Positions 1 to 12,453 are shown, counted from the stretch's first letter. The stretch is DNA of 64,000 nt from Polytrichum commune (GCA_950295325.1 OX485805.1:21811501-21875500), one strand, 5' to 3'. A program made the numbers and translations. The notes: a model not told the origin generated them from the sequence alone.

Positions 1-310
1 TATTTAGTCTTTGATTATATTTAGTGTTGTTACCACCCTACCCTGCTCAACACTAATTTTCAATTCTTTGATAATTAGTGTTAGACATAAGTGCGCCGCC
101 ATCTTCCCTATTGCCACCTCCTTTCTCCTTGTATCATTGTTATTTTTTTTTCCATATCCTTATTAACACTAAATTTGTGCCTGTAACTTCCACATATTAC
201 CATGGTTGATATTTAGTGTTTGAGTTTACATTTGATGTTACTTACTTTCATAGGGTTAGTGATATTTAGTGTATGCGTTCGTATTTAGTGTATCAAACAC
301 TAAATATCAT
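1..310. repeat. AT-rich stretch with recurring ATTTAGTGTT motif and a hairpin
   Basis: The decamer ATTTAGTGTT, or its complement AACACTAAAT, or a one-base variant recurs about eight times in both orientations. A 12-bp perfect inverted repeat, GATATTTAGTGT at 261-272 and its complement at 297-308, could fold into a hairpin. No coding potential is seen. It may be the end of a MITE cut by the window edge. Confidence 0.5.
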
Positions 311-319
311 ATTTACTGT

Positions 320-490
320 AGTTGAAGTTCAAGACTTCAGAAAAATTACCAATCATTTAAAAGGAATATATAGAATATACCTCAATTTAATAAAGAAAGA
401 TCGCAATATGTAACCCATTGGACTTGGAAACACTAAGAATTTGACAAATCATGCCCAAAAATCTGCCCGGACAGTGAATCTTCCTTCTAA
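320..490 (+). repeat. Dispersed repeat copy, left of the LINE
   Basis: This segment (GAAGTTCAAGACTTCAG..., then CCAAAAATCTGCCCGG...) is about 75-80% similar by eye to 2928-3118. A shorter part recurs near 54130-54180, at the end of the minisatellite next to Ca2+-ATPase copy 2. It is a dispersed non-coding repeat whose two local copies flank the decayed LINE. Confidence 0.5.
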
Positions 491-654
491 GTGAGACTAA
501 GTTATGTATTGTAAGTTCATAACAGAGTTGATGTTCTCCGTATTTGTGAAGCAAATAACATTTTAGTAATCTCTAACAGGATGATATCCATTTTATGAAT
601 GATGTTTGACATATTAACTTCATGTACAAGTATTAGGTGTGAATACTTTGTACA

Positions 655-830
655 ATGAAATGAAATTGATTTTAAAGTCCGAGAAGCTGGAAAGTTCGAT
701 GGGACTAAAAGTACATCATGATGGTTTCAAACCAGTTAATTATCTAGAGTGGCGGAGTGCAGTAGCCTCCGTGAGATAGAGGCTGATGATAACTTGGTGG
801 CCTAATTGAAAGAAAGACTTGAGGCTCCAG
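655..830 (+). repeat. Dispersed repeat, related to 59225-59540
   Basis: The segment starting ATGAAATTGATTTTAAAGTCC and ending near ATTGAAAGAAAGACTTGAG shares ordered blocks with 59225-59540: GAAATGAAATTGATT, GTCAAACC, AGATAGAGGC and CAATTGAAAGA. The blocks keep the same order and orientation about 58.6 kb apart. It looks like a decayed transposon or duplicated segment; no gene is visible. Confidence 0.4.
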
Positions 831-2200
831 GGAACTACGTTTTCAAATAGTGATGGAAACTTGTCTCTGATGGGGTCGTATAGGGGACATCCCAACATGA
901 AATGTGCCTCATTTTCAATTCCATTATAGGAGCAAAAGTGGCATAGTCTAGTATCTCTAGAGATAGGGATAGTCGTCCATCATCTAGTTTCAATGGCAAG
1001 ACTATGGTTCGAGGTGTAGTAGGCAACAATGACCTTGTGTTGTGGTGGAGTCAATGGTTTCTCCGAGTATAATGCACATTCATATTTAAGAAAATCCTTG
1101 AGGTGGAGGTAATCTAGTTTCTTCCCAGAGAGATGGAAAAAATTCTAGTGTTTAGCAAGGAAAGCATCCTTGATATCAACATATGTTGTTTTTGATGTGG
1201 TTGGGGTTGTTATGGGTTTCCCAAGGAGATAAACCCCATGATGTCCTCCGCATGGTTGTCGATTTGTACCAAGTGTTAAATCCTTGTTCGGCTAAGTGTT
1301 GGAATGGTGAGGTTGCTTTACTGACTAGCCAAGAGGGGGATAGGTGGGCAAGCCATTGTTGAAAGCCCATAGCAAGCTTGAGAGCGTATAATTCTATGGG
1401 AAGTTCTTTGAATTCGGCCGGTAAGATATGATAGGTAGTTGAAGAGCACACTTTGACGTGAGACATCATATGCATCTTCATGCCCTTCTCAAAGACTTTC
1501 CAATGAGAGTTTTTCAAGTCACCTCCCCAGATTTTGGTGCCTTACAATGAAAGTAGGAAGTGCTAAAGCCTTGAATAGGTGAGATTTGAGTTCACAACAT
1601 GTGACGCCGACTACCGGTTCTTTCCTTAAAGTTCCCATCAAGGCTTTCATACTTGTGATTCCTCGCCTTTTACAGATGGATCAAAGTAACCATGTGACTA
1701 AAAATCAATCCCAATTGAATTCATGGGTGATCTTAATTTGGTCCTTATCTAGGTAAAATGCCTCTTGGTTTAATTATCTTTTGTTACAGCCAAATACCAT
1801 GATTCTAGTCTTAGCTAGATTGACTTCAAGGCTAGAAGATGTGCAAAACTCAACTAGCTTGTTCAAAAGTCTTTGTAGGCTTGTGCTTGATCTAGAGAAT
1901 AGAACAACATCGTCAACATATAGAAGAATGCCAACCACTCTGTTACATAAGCATTGAGAACCCCATCGATCTCATCCAAACATGTTTCAAGTTCATCAAT
2001 GTACAAGCCGAATAGTGTGGGGGAGAGGGGACACATCCTTGTTTAACACCAACGTCGGACATTACTTCACCATGTGTGTGTCACCATTCATTCGAACTTT
2101 TGCATAGAGTGCGGCAGTGCCCGGGAAGCTTTTGGGCATAGTCGGTCAAGATCCTAGTGACTCTAAATGCAACCGGTTACATGTTGACATCTTCCGGTTT
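740..2200 (-). mobile_element. Decayed LINE (non-LTR retrotransposon) remnant
   Basis: On the minus strand, broken frames encode reverse-transcriptase pieces. Around 2045-1975 a segment reads CPLSPTLFGLYIDELE, the usual palm motif after KQG. Around 1930-1890 the catalytic motif LLYVDDVVLFSRS is readable, followed by SLEVNLAKTRIMVFGC. Downstream, 1517-1176 keeps the post-RT region typical of plant LINEs, and 1029-835 resembles the C-terminal region of LINE ORF2. Frames shift and stops intervene, so it is a pseudogene. No ORF1, poly-A tail or target duplication could be defined. Confidence 0.75.
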
Positions 2201-2927
2201 TGCTTCGTTCATTTGCGATATATTCTATAGAATCCTCTAAAATGATCGATAATCCTCTTGAAGTCTCGAACTTCAACTGGTTATTTCTCAAACTCAACCA
2301 ATTCATCTGCAACTAACCATCAGTTCTCCCCAGACAATGGACTCTTTCAACGTGTTGTAGATGACGCGGTACCCCTAATCTTTGGAGGCGATCTCAAAGC
2401 TCATCACGCATGACTCTATCCAAAAGTTTTTTTGAAAATCGACAAAGCAAGAATAGAGACAATACGTAGTACGTTTGAGAACATGATTCATCCACGTTTC
2501 CAAAACACACCACGGTCTCGTTAGGCAGCTTATTTCATCCAATTAAATGTGTCCACATATAATAGAGCACATTATCACTAAAGCGTTACCCTAGCTCGAG
2601 ATAAACTTAACGATGCAAGTTCCATGAAGTTCCCTTATGAGCGATTTGAGGAGCCTTTTTGTGTAGTTGGTGCCTTGCCTACATTGTAGGCCCCCTAATG
2701 AACTGGCAGGACCGTCCTTTCATGTACTTGAGAGTACAATTCCGGCATATTCTGTATGAATCTGTGTCAGCTTTGGTTGGTGGGGGTTCCATTTTAGCAA
2801 ATAACCAACAGATAATTGGAAACCTGGTCAATGGTAAATATACACCTAATAACTGGCCTTTCCAAAGCATTGGAGTGTATTAGGACCACTGCTTGGGAAG
2901 AACAAGTGGTTAGTTACAGATGATTGA

Positions 2928-3118
2928 ACTGGTTGAAGTTGGAGACTTCAGGAGAATTACCGATTATTTTAGAGGAATCTGTAGAAGAATATACCTTCTC
3001 AAATGAATGAAAGCAGCAAAATCGGAAGAAGATGTCAACATGTAATCGGCTGGATTTAGAATCACTAGGATCTTGACAGACTATGTCCAAAAACTTCCCG
3101 GGTACTGGACTCTTCTGT
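2928..3118 (+). repeat. Dispersed repeat copy, right of the LINE
   Basis: Second copy of the 320-490 repeat in the same orientation. Matching blocks in order include GGAGACTTCAGGAGAATTACC, a GGAAT...AATATACCT block, and CCAAAAACTTCCCGG. The pair brackets the LINE remnant, but the repeats are too long and diverged to be target-site duplications. Confidence 0.5.
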
Positions 3119-6100
3119 GTTCAAGATTGAAGCCCTCATATGAGTTTCGTTTTGAAGGGCTCTTGAGTTTCAGCTCTTCAATTGAAGGGTTGGTTCAAAT
3201 CGAAGAAGTCGATCCAAGAATATAGAAATGAAATACAAAACTCATATTGAACTTGTGCGTGAATTATTATATGGTACATGTTTCTAGTACAATGTGAAGA
3301 AATAACAATCAACCATCTAACTCCACTTCTGGTAGTGACAATGTCCTACGCTTGTTGGTTCTTGTGGTGGGCAGATTATATTGAGGATTTCAAATGACGT
3401 CTTCATTTTCAATTTGGGGTTGCGTTTTGGAGGGTTGTTTTGAGAGAGGTATATTTTGAAGAGCCAAATCACTTTTGAAGGGCATTGAAGACTATAATCT
3501 TGAACACTGATTGTAACCCCTATTTTTGATAAGTCTACATATGAGTATTCTTACTATAGAACTTCACTCCACGGACATGGCCCCCCCTAATGTCATACCC
3601 GTTCACATGTCCTAAGGTATGTGGGTGTTGTTCGGTACATTTTTCATGATCTTTGGACAATGTCTATTGATCAAGTTTACACAACAAAACTTGTGTTGCA
3701 TTAGTTGAACTCTATGGTGAAGCAACAATGCAAATCAGGTTGAGAATCAACCTTTAGGTTTAATTTTAGTCGTGGTTATTGGAAATGCATGTCTATTGGT
3801 TGCTTTCAACTTAACTGAATACATCTAAGTCCTCCCAATTGTGTTCAATGTTGAATGTGGATCAGTTGATAAAGTTTGAAGACATAGTCCGGTCTCTTTT
3901 AAACATGTGCCTTTATGGTGTAACTTTGTTCTTTTGATCCTCACCAAATCCCCCACACCAATCAAATATGGGTGTTTGGTTGAGAAAAAGTCACCGAATA
4001 ACACCCGCATACCTTAGATTTGTTCACTATTCTTGAAACCTGCTATCACTAAATGTTGCTAGAAATTTTCACTAAGAGTATCATCATGGATTTAGGTAAG
4101 ACAAGCAACGTTTTTTCGCACCTCAAGGAACATAAAACAACTTACTCTAGATAAAGAATGAGATATCACTACATTTTTTTTTTGGTATAGCAATGCATGT
4201 AAGTCCAATTGACAACCCATATTGGCAATTATGGTCTCTTCTTGGTAACGAATTTTCATATTAGAACTTGAGATCCGGGTTGATGTGTTACATGTGAAGT
4301 TCATATTCACACACGAGTCACACCCACATCACATTCAATAAAACAAGGTGTTTGCAAGCGGAAAAAAAAGAAGTGTTGCTTAAAACTTATGCAGAAAAGT
4401 TGAGAACCCGTTGAGAACCTTAATTATGAATGTATTGAAAGGTTTGGGTTCAAATGTATGCTTGGGTCACTGTCCTTGAAAGCAGATGCACACTTAAATA
4501 TATGTATTGATTGATGATCAATGTCACCAAATCAAATCAAGTTCACCACAGATTCTTTACTTTCAAATAAATGCTATGATCAGTCTGAGTCTCACACGAA
4601 CACTCCTAAGTTAACAAACAATAAGTGGTACCTATAGTATGTCTTCTAACATTGTTGAACCCCTACTAACTAGAAATTAACATGTGCTTTGTACATTTTG
4701 TGTGATTAGCTAGGATTGAAGTAAGTATGCACAAAAGACTTATCCAAAATTAATTATGCATTTTATTTTGTTTTATTGTTTTTTTGGGTGCATAATTGAG
4801 ATAGGCACATTGTGCAACAAATTATTTGAAGGAAGAAACTAGAAAAACATGATGAAGATTTCAATCATACATGCTTTGAGAAACAACATGATCAATTATT
4901 CCCTCCAATGTATATTTTTTCAAGATTTAACATAGGGCGCATTCAACTTATATGTGCTATAACAAGAGATGCAATGCACATCTAGGAATATGGTTGAGGC
5001 ATCTATAATTGACATTTGTTTAGGAGGATTAATAATGGGGAATTATTATTTTTGCAAAAAGAAACAAGTTACAAGGAGAATACTTCTTTTTTTTTCTTTT
5101 TTTTTCACGAATATGGAAAATTGCTATAAATCTTGAAGCGGTAAAGTTAGGGTAACACATAGTCGATATGCAGGTTAACTTGTAACCGCTCATCTTAATT
5201 CTAATGCTTGGCTACGACAATTGTCAAAACTCTTATGAGGGTAATCAGTCACAAGCTGCCACGACCACATAAACCTTAACTCCGTTCCCCTGAAAAATGT
5301 AGATCTCATCCATGTCAGCATTACATGACCCTACAATGGACCCTTACAGTGGCCTTGTCGACAACGGAACGGATGCCTCGACCTTAGTTGTTGTCATTTC
5401 TATCATAGCCTCCTCCGATAGAAGTGCACATATGATGAAATCCCATTTGGTCCAGATTTCACGAATAAAGTGTAGATGATTTACTGAAAACATAGTTGTG
5501 ATTGTAATTCCAAATTAGTGTGATCCTATCCAAAACAGTCCACTAGATGAAGTAGGCAGGCCCCAATGTTCAGTGCAACTAACAGTAGCGCCGAGAAGAC
5601 ACCGACAATAACTGCGGTCTGCATGAGCCACGAAATTCATTTGGACCTCGGTAAGTTGGAGATCGAAACTTCCAGGAAGCTCATCGATCGGTATTTGGTG
5701 CCGGCGAGGAGCACAAATCTGCACTGTTTCTCTCCTCGTTGCTGCGTTCTGCACATCACATCCGTGTTGTCTTGCCGAAACAACACGAAGCCGTCATACA
5801 GACTCGCTGCGACTTCATTATAAAAATGAAGTATAGAATGTAGCGGACGAGGATTCAGGGGAAATTCACCAGAAAATATTCTTTGGGTAGTACGTCGCTG
5901 CAGTAGCGTTCTGTTGAGTAGAGGTCGCAGCCGGTGAAGGCGACTATATCCGGGTTAGCCGCCTGGCACCAGGTTTGATTTGTGGCAGGAATCAAAGATT
6001 CCAGAAGAAACGAAAGCTGAATCTTTTTACATTCGTTGTTGGCACCAGGTATCTTCAATTCTTTCTTGTGGTCATACATCATGATGTTTGTATGTTGGCG

Positions 6101-6547
6101 TGTTTCTTTTGTGAGAGTTGGAAGCACTAGTTGTCTCCTGCAGATGAATAGGATAATCAGGAAACATTTTGGTTTGGGTGATGTTCTTGTTGGAGGTGTG
6201 TCGACATGATTGCGGTAGCCCAAACCAGCTTAAAGTACATCACTTGAGACCTTATGTTGGGGGAGGCCGAAGGCTCTTGGTAAGGCGTTGTAGAAGAGGC
6301 AGGAGGATATTAGACCCATAATAATTGAAAACTTTTGAGGAAAAGGAGGGATTTCCCCTATTTGGTGTCAGATATCTGCGATTAGCTTCATCTCTTTCTG
6401 AGACTCGGATGTGAAGCTTGCTTTTCCTTCTGGACAGGAATCATGTAGGGTTGATAAGATTTGTTGTTTTTGGACCTGTCATTGTATTGGGGACAGTGTG
6501 TATGTTTGACAAATTGCACTTGCCCTTCAACTTCAAATCCAAAGTGT

Positions 6548-6557
6548 CACGTGACGT
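6548..6557 (+). promoter_or_regulatory. G-box fused to a TGACGT element upstream of Ca2+-ATPase 1
   Basis: CACGTGACGT lies about 670 bp upstream of the ATPase start codon. CACGTG is the plant G-box/ABRE core and TGACGT is a bZIP half site. Position and motif suggest bZIP control, for example by ABA or stress. A single short motif can arise by chance. Confidence 0.3.
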
Positions 6558-7218
6558 TTTCAAAAACAAATATGAATGTCAATTTGACATCTACATTTTC
6601 TTTTAAAATGTCACCTCAATGTCATATGCCTAGTAGTACTTGTCATTTCAATTTGTAAAGTGTCAATTGACGTGTGGTTTTTTTTCTTCACAAGTCAAAC
6701 CACATGTCAAAATATAAATTATGCGGGTCAATTGACGTGCATTTTATTTTTGTGAGTTTTTGTGTGTCAAATATCAAAAACTTGCAAAGACTTTGTGAAA
6801 AATACACACTAATTGGGGATCATCGCAAACTAAATAGTGTATTTCCTTCTGGCCAGTCACAAAATTTATTCCCTTCATTATGCTCTTGTCGATAATCGGT
6901 AGTCATAGGATGTGTGTACGGAACCTTAACCCTTGCATCTAAGAATGCTGTTTTGGTTTTCCCCAATCAGGAACATGTATTATGGCATGGGTGAGTCTGC
7001 ATGGTGAGATTGTGTTGTGGTTTTTTCAGCTTGCATTGTTTTATAATTTCGTAGAATAAAACTATGTGGGAATTTCTGAATCATGGATTTCATCAACAGT
7101 TGCTGCTGACAATTGTAGGGCACATCACAGCGAGTCTCAACAGGTTGTGCGGGATCCTTGTCGAATTTCTTGTGTTGAGCAGCTTGAATAGTCGATTCAG
7201 CTGCTCGAGGTTGTTGCC

Positions 7219-10200
7219 ATGGAGACCTCCGTGGATGCACAGGGGGGAAGCCAGGAGACAAATGAATGGTGGTCGAGGGCCAGCACGGAATGTACCAAGG
7301 GTCGCGGCGGTGTTGAAGGTGATCAAGAAACACGGGATTTCTTCCGGACATCTAGCACAAGTATAGAGAGTCCATTCAAGCAGTACGATTGGAAAAATAT
7401 TAGTGAGGATTGTTCAAGGCGGTGGCGTAAAGCAACATTCACCTTAAATGCAGCCAGGCGATTTCGATACACGAAGGACCTGAGCAACAAGAAAGGAAAG
7501 GCACTCACTCGCTTTAGGATCTCGGCACATACGGTGTGTGCTTGTCGGCGGTTCCGAAACCTAAAAGTGACACCAAAAGATGCAGTGACCGCCTTCGAGT
7601 CAAGCACCTTAGTTCAGTTGCTTCAGGATCGGAGGTTAGAAGACTTGCAGAAGTTGGGCGGGGTGGAGGGATTAGCCAATTCACTTCAAACAGATCTGGA
7701 GAATGGTCTCGATGACAACGAGGAGCAGATGCACAAAAGACGAGATTCTTATGGTGCCAACACCTATCCGAAGAAGACCACCAAAGGATTCTGGTCCTTC
7801 GTGTGGGATGCTTGTAAGGACACCACGCTTAACATTCTTATGGTTTGCGCGGTGATTTCTCTGGCAACTGGGATGTGGACTGAAGGAGTGCAGGAGGGAT
7901 GGTATGAAGGGACCAGCATTGGTGTTGCAGTGGTTTTGGTGATAGCTGTGACAGCAGTTAGCGATTACAAGCAAGGTTTGAATTTCCGAAACCTGAATAA
8001 AGAGAAGGAGAATATTCAATTATCTGTATTGAGAGCGGGACAGAGGCAAACGGTGTCCATCTTCGATCTTGTGGTGGGCGACATTGTTCCGTTGTCAATT
8101 GGTGGTCAAGTGCCGGCCGATGGAATACTGGTGGAGGGATATTCACTATCCATCGACGAGTCTACCATGACTGGTGAGAGTTTACCAGTGAAGAAGGACA
8201 AATCAAGACCATTTCTACTATCTGGATGTAAAGTGCAAGACGGTCAAGGAACAATGCTGGTCACTGGAGTGGGTCTAAATACAGAGTGGGGGCAAGTCAT
8301 GGCTTCGATCAGCGAGGATAATGGAGATGAGACTCCTCTTCAAATGAGATTGAGTGGTGCCGCCACATTGATTGGGAAAGTCGGACTATATGTTGCTATC
8401 ACCGTCTTCGTCATTTTGATAATCAGGTATTTTGCCATCACATTCCAGAATGCGAGTGCAAGTGACAGGAAAGCCAGCGCAATCATCAAAGAGATAGTTC
8501 ACGTGTTCTCCATCGCAGTGACAATTGTGGTGGTCGCTGTGCCAGAAGGTTTACCCCTGGCAGTGACGCTCACATTGGCTTACTCGATGCGTAAAATGAT
8601 GGCTGACAAATCGCTTGTTCGCAAACTCGCGGCGTGTGAGACCATGGGATCCGCAACCACGATATGCAGTGACAAGACCGGGACGCTGACGACGAACAAA
8701 ATGACGGTAATTAAAGCTTGGTTGGGAGGGGAGATGAGAGATGAGGATAATGCGCTACTCCGGAATTCTTTGCCGCCGACTTTGCTGCAAAGGCTTGCAC
8801 AATCTATATGCCTTAACAGTAATGGCACTGTGTCGCCACCCAAGGCTGATGCAGAGCCAGTCGTGACCGGTAGCCCCACAGAAGCAGCTGTCCTCTCTTG
8901 GGGAATCAAGCTTGGGATGAACTTCAAGCAGCTCAGACACGAAAATGAGATTCTCCATGTGGAGACCTTCAATTCCGAGAAGAAGCGAGCTGGAGTAGTG
9001 TACAAAACTGTTGAAGGTGATGTCGAATTGCACTGGAAGGGAGCGGCGGAGATCATTTTGGAGCTTTGCACATGGTGGATAGACTCAACCGGAGAACGGC
9101 GACCCATGACAGAAGGGAAGCGCGAGGAGTTGAAGACCGTGATCGAAGGAATGGCAGCTCAGACCTTGCGTTGCATTGCATTTGCATATCGATCCATTGA
9201 CGGAGCTGCTGTTCCCTCCGGCGAAGAGGCTCGTTCCGAATGGAAAGTGCCCGACTCAGAACTGACGTTGATGGCCGTAGCGGGAATCAAGGATCCCTGC
9301 AGGCCGGGTGTTCGTGAAGCCGTGGAGAAGTGCCAGAGAGCAGGCGTGAAAGTTCGCATGGTTACTGGAGATAACATCTTCACCGCCAAAGCCATAGCTG
9401 CCGAGTGCGGAATCCTTACAGAAGGGGGGCTGGTGGTGGAGGGAAGAGATTTCCGCACCTGGGATGATGCCAGACTCGACAAGGACTTGGACAATCTGGA
9501 GGTGATGGCGAGGTCGTCACCGCTGGACAAACTCAAACTCGTGAAAGCCTTGAAGGAGAGGAGAGGCGATGTGGTGGCCGTGACCGGAGATGGAACAAAC
9601 GACGCACCTGCGCTCAAGGAAGCCGACATTGGGTTGTCCATGGGCATCGCTGGAACAGAGGTTGCCAAGGAGAGCTCCGACATCATCATATTGGACGATA
9701 ATTTCACTTCCGTGGTGAAGGTGGTGCGCTGGGGTCGATCTGTGTACGCCAACATTCAGAAATTCATCCAGTTCCAGTTGACAGTGAACGTGGTTGCTCT
9801 GACGATCAACTTTGTGGCAGCCGTGAGCTCCGGAGAAGTGCCCTTGACAGCTGTGCAATTGTTGTGGGTAAACCTGATCATGGACACAATGGGTGCCCTG
9901 GCCCTTGCGACAGAAGCTCCGACCGACGACCTTCTGGAGAGGGCGCCCGTCGGGCGCACGGAACCACTCATCACCAACATTATGTGGAGGAACATTTTTG
10001 GGCAAGCCGTGTACCAGATCGTGGTTCTCCTCACACTGACATATGCGGGAATCGGTCTGCTGGGTCTCCAAGGGACACGCGCGGACCAAGACCTAATGAG
10101 GAACACAATCATCTTCAATGCATTTGTATTTTGCCAGCTTTTCAACGAAGTGAACGCCCGTCGACCACAAGAATTGAACGTATTCGAAGGCATCCATAAG

Positions 10201-10533
10201 AATTACCTATTCATGGGCATCATCGGCGCGACTGTCTTCTTCCAGGTTATCATTGTTACTTTCCTCAACCAGTTTGCAGACACGACCAAGCTTCCTTTGA
10301 AGTGGTGGGGTTTGTGCATCGCCATCGGCTCCGTGGCCTTACCCCTGGCGGCATTGGTTAAGTGCATCCCGGTCTCGAAGACACCAATTCTGGAGATTTC
10401 GTGCTTCCCGAGTAAGAGCTGTTTCAGATTGAAGAGGAGGCGGAAAAACTACGAAAGTGCAGATGAGTTCAGCAGTCACAGGCAAAGTTGCCGCAACACT
10501 GCAGCAGCCGCAGACAGGACTAGTATAGAGTAG
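7219..10533 (+). CDS. ACA: Type IIB (ACA-type) Ca2+-transporting P-type ATPase, copy 1
   Basis: An intronless 1104-residue calcium pump that should export cytosolic Ca2+ across the vacuolar or plasma membrane using ATP. The N-terminal region holds a basic/aromatic calmodulin-binding autoinhibitory stretch (RRWRKATFTLNAARRFRY, about residues 72-89), which defines plant type IIB pumps. The membrane core includes PEGLPLAVTLTLAYSMRKMM (M4). The phosphorylated Asp is D485 in CSDKTGTLT. The nucleotide domain has KGAAE, and the hinge motif TGDGTNDAP lies near residue 788. Ten membrane spans are expected for the family. Length matches plant ACA pumps (about 1000-1100 residues) and moss PCA1. The ATG at 7219 precedes the whole regulatory region. 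An inverted paralogue lies at 49903-53187; the C-terminal two thirds are nearly identical and the N-terminus is diverged. The subcellular site cannot be told from the sequence. Confidence 0.97.
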   Translation: METSVDAQGGSQETNEWWSRASTECTKGRGGVEGDQETRDFFRTSSTSIESPFKQYDWKNISEDCSRRWRKATFTLNAARRFRYTKDLSNKKGKALTRFRISAHTVCACRRFRNLKVTPKDAVTAFESSTLVQLLQDRRLEDLQKLGGVEGLANSLQTDLENGLDDNEEQMHKRRDSYGANTYPKKTTKGFWSFVWDACKDTTLNILMVCAVISLATGMWTEGVQEGWYEGTSIGVAVVLVIAVTAVSDYKQGLNFRNLNKEKENIQLSVLRAGQRQTVSIFDLVVGDIVPLSIGGQVPADGILVEGYSLSIDESTMTGESLPVKKDKSRPFLLSGCKVQDGQGTMLVTGVGLNTEWGQVMASISEDNGDETPLQMRLSGAATLIGKVGLYVAITVFVILIIRYFAITFQNASASDRKASAIIKEIVHVFSIAVTIVVVAVPEGLPLAVTLTLAYSMRKMMADKSLVRKLAACETMGSATTICSDKTGTLTTNKMTVIKAWLGGEMRDEDNALLRNSLPPTLLQRLAQSICLNSNGTVSPPKADAEPVVTGSPTEAAVLSWGIKLGMNFKQLRHENEILHVETFNSEKKRAGVVYKTVEGDVELHWKGAAEIILELCTWWIDSTGERRPMTEGKREELKTVIEGMAAQTLRCIAFAYRSIDGAAVPSGEEARSEWKVPDSELTLMAVAGIKDPCRPGVREAVEKCQRAGVKVRMVTGDNIFTAKAIAAECGILTEGGLVVEGRDFRTWDDARLDKDLDNLEVMARSSPLDKLKLVKALKERRGDVVAVTGDGTNDAPALKEADIGLSMGIAGTEVAKESSDIIILDDNFTSVVKVVRWGRSVYANIQKFIQFQLTVNVVALTINFVAAVSSGEVPLTAVQLLWVNLIMDTMGALALATEAPTDDLLERAPVGRTEPLITNIMWRNIFGQAVYQIVVLLTLTYAGIGLLGLQGTRADQDLMRNTIIFNAFVFCQLFNEVNARRPQELNVFEGIHKNYLFMGIIGATVFFQVIIVTFLNQFADTTKLPLKWWGLCIAIGSVALPLAALVKCIPVSKTPILEISCFPSKSCFRLKRRRKNYESADEFSSHRQSCRNTAAAADRTSIE

Positions 10534-12390
10534 ATAGATCGAGTCTAGTTCACATTGCAACTTGATACTTGCAATTTCTCATGTCAGTGATACCTCAGCA
10601 TGTATGTACTCATTTATTCAAGTCACAGACTACCTATACGTTTTTGTTTTGTTTATCATTCAACACTTGAAAATCACGGTGGTGTAGTTGAGCTTTTTTT
10701 TACCTTTACATCTTCCACAGCCATTCATCTCTGTCTCTATCCTCTTACATTCACTTCAAGCTGCAAGTATAGCATATAGACAGGAAGACTGTAGAATTAA
10801 GAGACGTCCATGCATGCTACTGTTCCTTCAAGACCTCGCCATCAGCATTCTTATCACGAGGCAATTAAGTCGAATTCAAATCACATATTCCAATAAGAAA
10901 ATGCAATAGGACCTGCTATCTTGCCAATCATCCATTCAAGAAGCTCAATATGTGCTTGAATCATTTTGACGTCTGTCAAAGGACTTTGGGAGAGAATATA
11001 CATAATATTTCCCAATCTGCACCCAGAGATTGTGCAGCACCATTACAACTTGCAGGATTTGCAATATTTGCGGTGTGTCGATTCAGAGATAGGTCCATAT
11101 AGATTTGACATCAGTTTGAGAACATAGCCACGTAATTGTCAACAAATTGAGAAGAAACTCAAAAGACTAAATTTTCTCACAGATATACAGCGTTTAGTGA
11201 ATCGGTGCCCCAAGTAACCTGGGTTGAATGTCGTGAGTGGTCAGCTAATCTATCTGCCAGAAACTACTATCCACACCATTCATTGAAAAGAGGTCGAAGA
11301 CAGCGGACAGCAAAGGCGAGGTATATACAGTTCACACAAAATCACTACACGCTGCTTATCAACAACTTTAATTTGCGGTAGATCACGAGGTGCACATAGA
11401 GAGGAAAGATGAGTGGGTCAATTTGGATAACAATAACGACAATTGACAGAAACTGCAATTCCCATGAATACTCCCATCTCAGCTACTTAACAGAAACATT
11501 CGAGGTAATTTGTCGAGCCCGAGCCCATGCATCTTACACCCAAAAGGATCCGGCATGAGATAAAGTTCAAGATATGAACAATAGAAAGTATCGTTTCAGC
11601 TCAGGGATCGATGCAATTCCAGAGCTGTAGAATCAAGTTATACACATGAAGTGATCGCTGGAGAGCAATTGATGAATAGAATTTATGTGGGAACATGCGC
11701 TGGGCAGACATTGTCAGCTACCATGGCGGAGCTCTTTGTGGGGAAGAAAACATGCAAAGTTGTCACAGACATGAACACAGACATTGAAACTTGTTAATTT
11801 TTACTGAAGAGTTTCACAAAATGAAGCACATAGTTTAAGGATTTTATTTCGAACAGATGCAGTGTCTGCAGTCTGCTGCACTGGTATTCATGAACATGCT
11901 AAAGAAGCAAGCAGTAGTAAATCCTCGACCTTTGTCTTGATCTCGAGAAATGGAAATTTGTCACACACATGAGCACAGAGGGTTGGAACTTGTTGACATT
12001 TATTGGAAGCTTTCATGAAAATGATGCACATTGGTTAACGAATTTGACTCACACATATATAGGAAAAGATCCGCGACATTGCTGCTCACCCCGTCTGCTG
12101 TACACTGGTATTCACATACATGCTACTGAAGCAATCAATAATGAAGCCCTACTTTCTGAAAGTCAAGGCAATCAAGGGTTAAGATCCAAGTAAGACAGGT
12201 CTTTTGGGAAAAAGTGACTCAGTGATATATTTTACATGTAATGGCGTACTTGCAATATGATCTTCAAGTTTTTTCTGTAATTGAAAATTACGAATTGAAC
12301 CTCTTTATGTATGTTTGGGGTCACAAATACAATTGACGGAATCAGTACCAAGGGAACTAGGTTTCCAAACTAATTTTTCTACCTCTATAA
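10534..12390. other. 3' flank of Ca2+-ATPase 1, non-coding
   Basis: About 1.9 kb holding the 3' UTR and intergenic DNA. The only structure seen is an imperfect direct duplication of about 200 bp (11756-11952 and 11955-12160), marked by GTCACA-ACATGA-CACAGA and by TCTGCTG-ACTGGTATTCA in both copies. No gene is recognised. Confidence 0.5.
11756..12160 (+). repeat. Tandem duplication, about 200 bp x 2
   Basis: Two adjacent imperfect copies share ordered blocks: TTTCA-AAAATGA-GCACAT, GTCTGCTG-ACTGGTATTCA and CATGCTA-GAAGCAA. The second copy carries small insertions. It is non-coding and its function is unknown. Confidence 0.55.
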
Positions 12391-12453
12391 ACCTCCGGGG
12401 TCCCCTTTGTGTCCATGATGTTTCGGGCACTCCTGATGGAGAGGTGTGCGACA
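12391..12453 (+). repeat. Fragment of the solo-LTR family (3' end)
   Basis: CTCCGGGGTCCCC followed by GGAGAGGTGTGCGACA matches the 3' end of the LTRs at 12915-14696 and 15378-16351. Only the last 60-odd bases are present and no target duplication was found. It is a truncated third copy. Confidence 0.65.

Larger units (their letters stand above)
2200..7218. other. Intergenic stretch upstream of Ca2+-ATPase copy 1
   Basis: About 5 kb of AT-rich DNA with no recognisable gene. It holds the second dispersed repeat copy at 2928-3118. Open frames near 5515-6223 on both strands show no family match and no consistent splice model, so I do not call them genes. The last kilobase is presumably promoter and 5' leader of the ATPase; TGTCAATTGACG-type palindromes recur at 6570-6740. 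Confidence 0.5.

Noticed and set aside
5515..6223. Gene on either strand upstream of Ca2+-ATPase 1
   Set aside because: Frames on both strands overlap, lack recognisable domains and could not be joined into a splice model.
8580..10193. Antisense frames of 145-198 codons opposite Ca2+-ATPase 1 and the matching ones opposite copy 2
   Set aside because: They mirror conserved coding sequence, show no family match, and occur identically in both copies because the sense genes are conserved.
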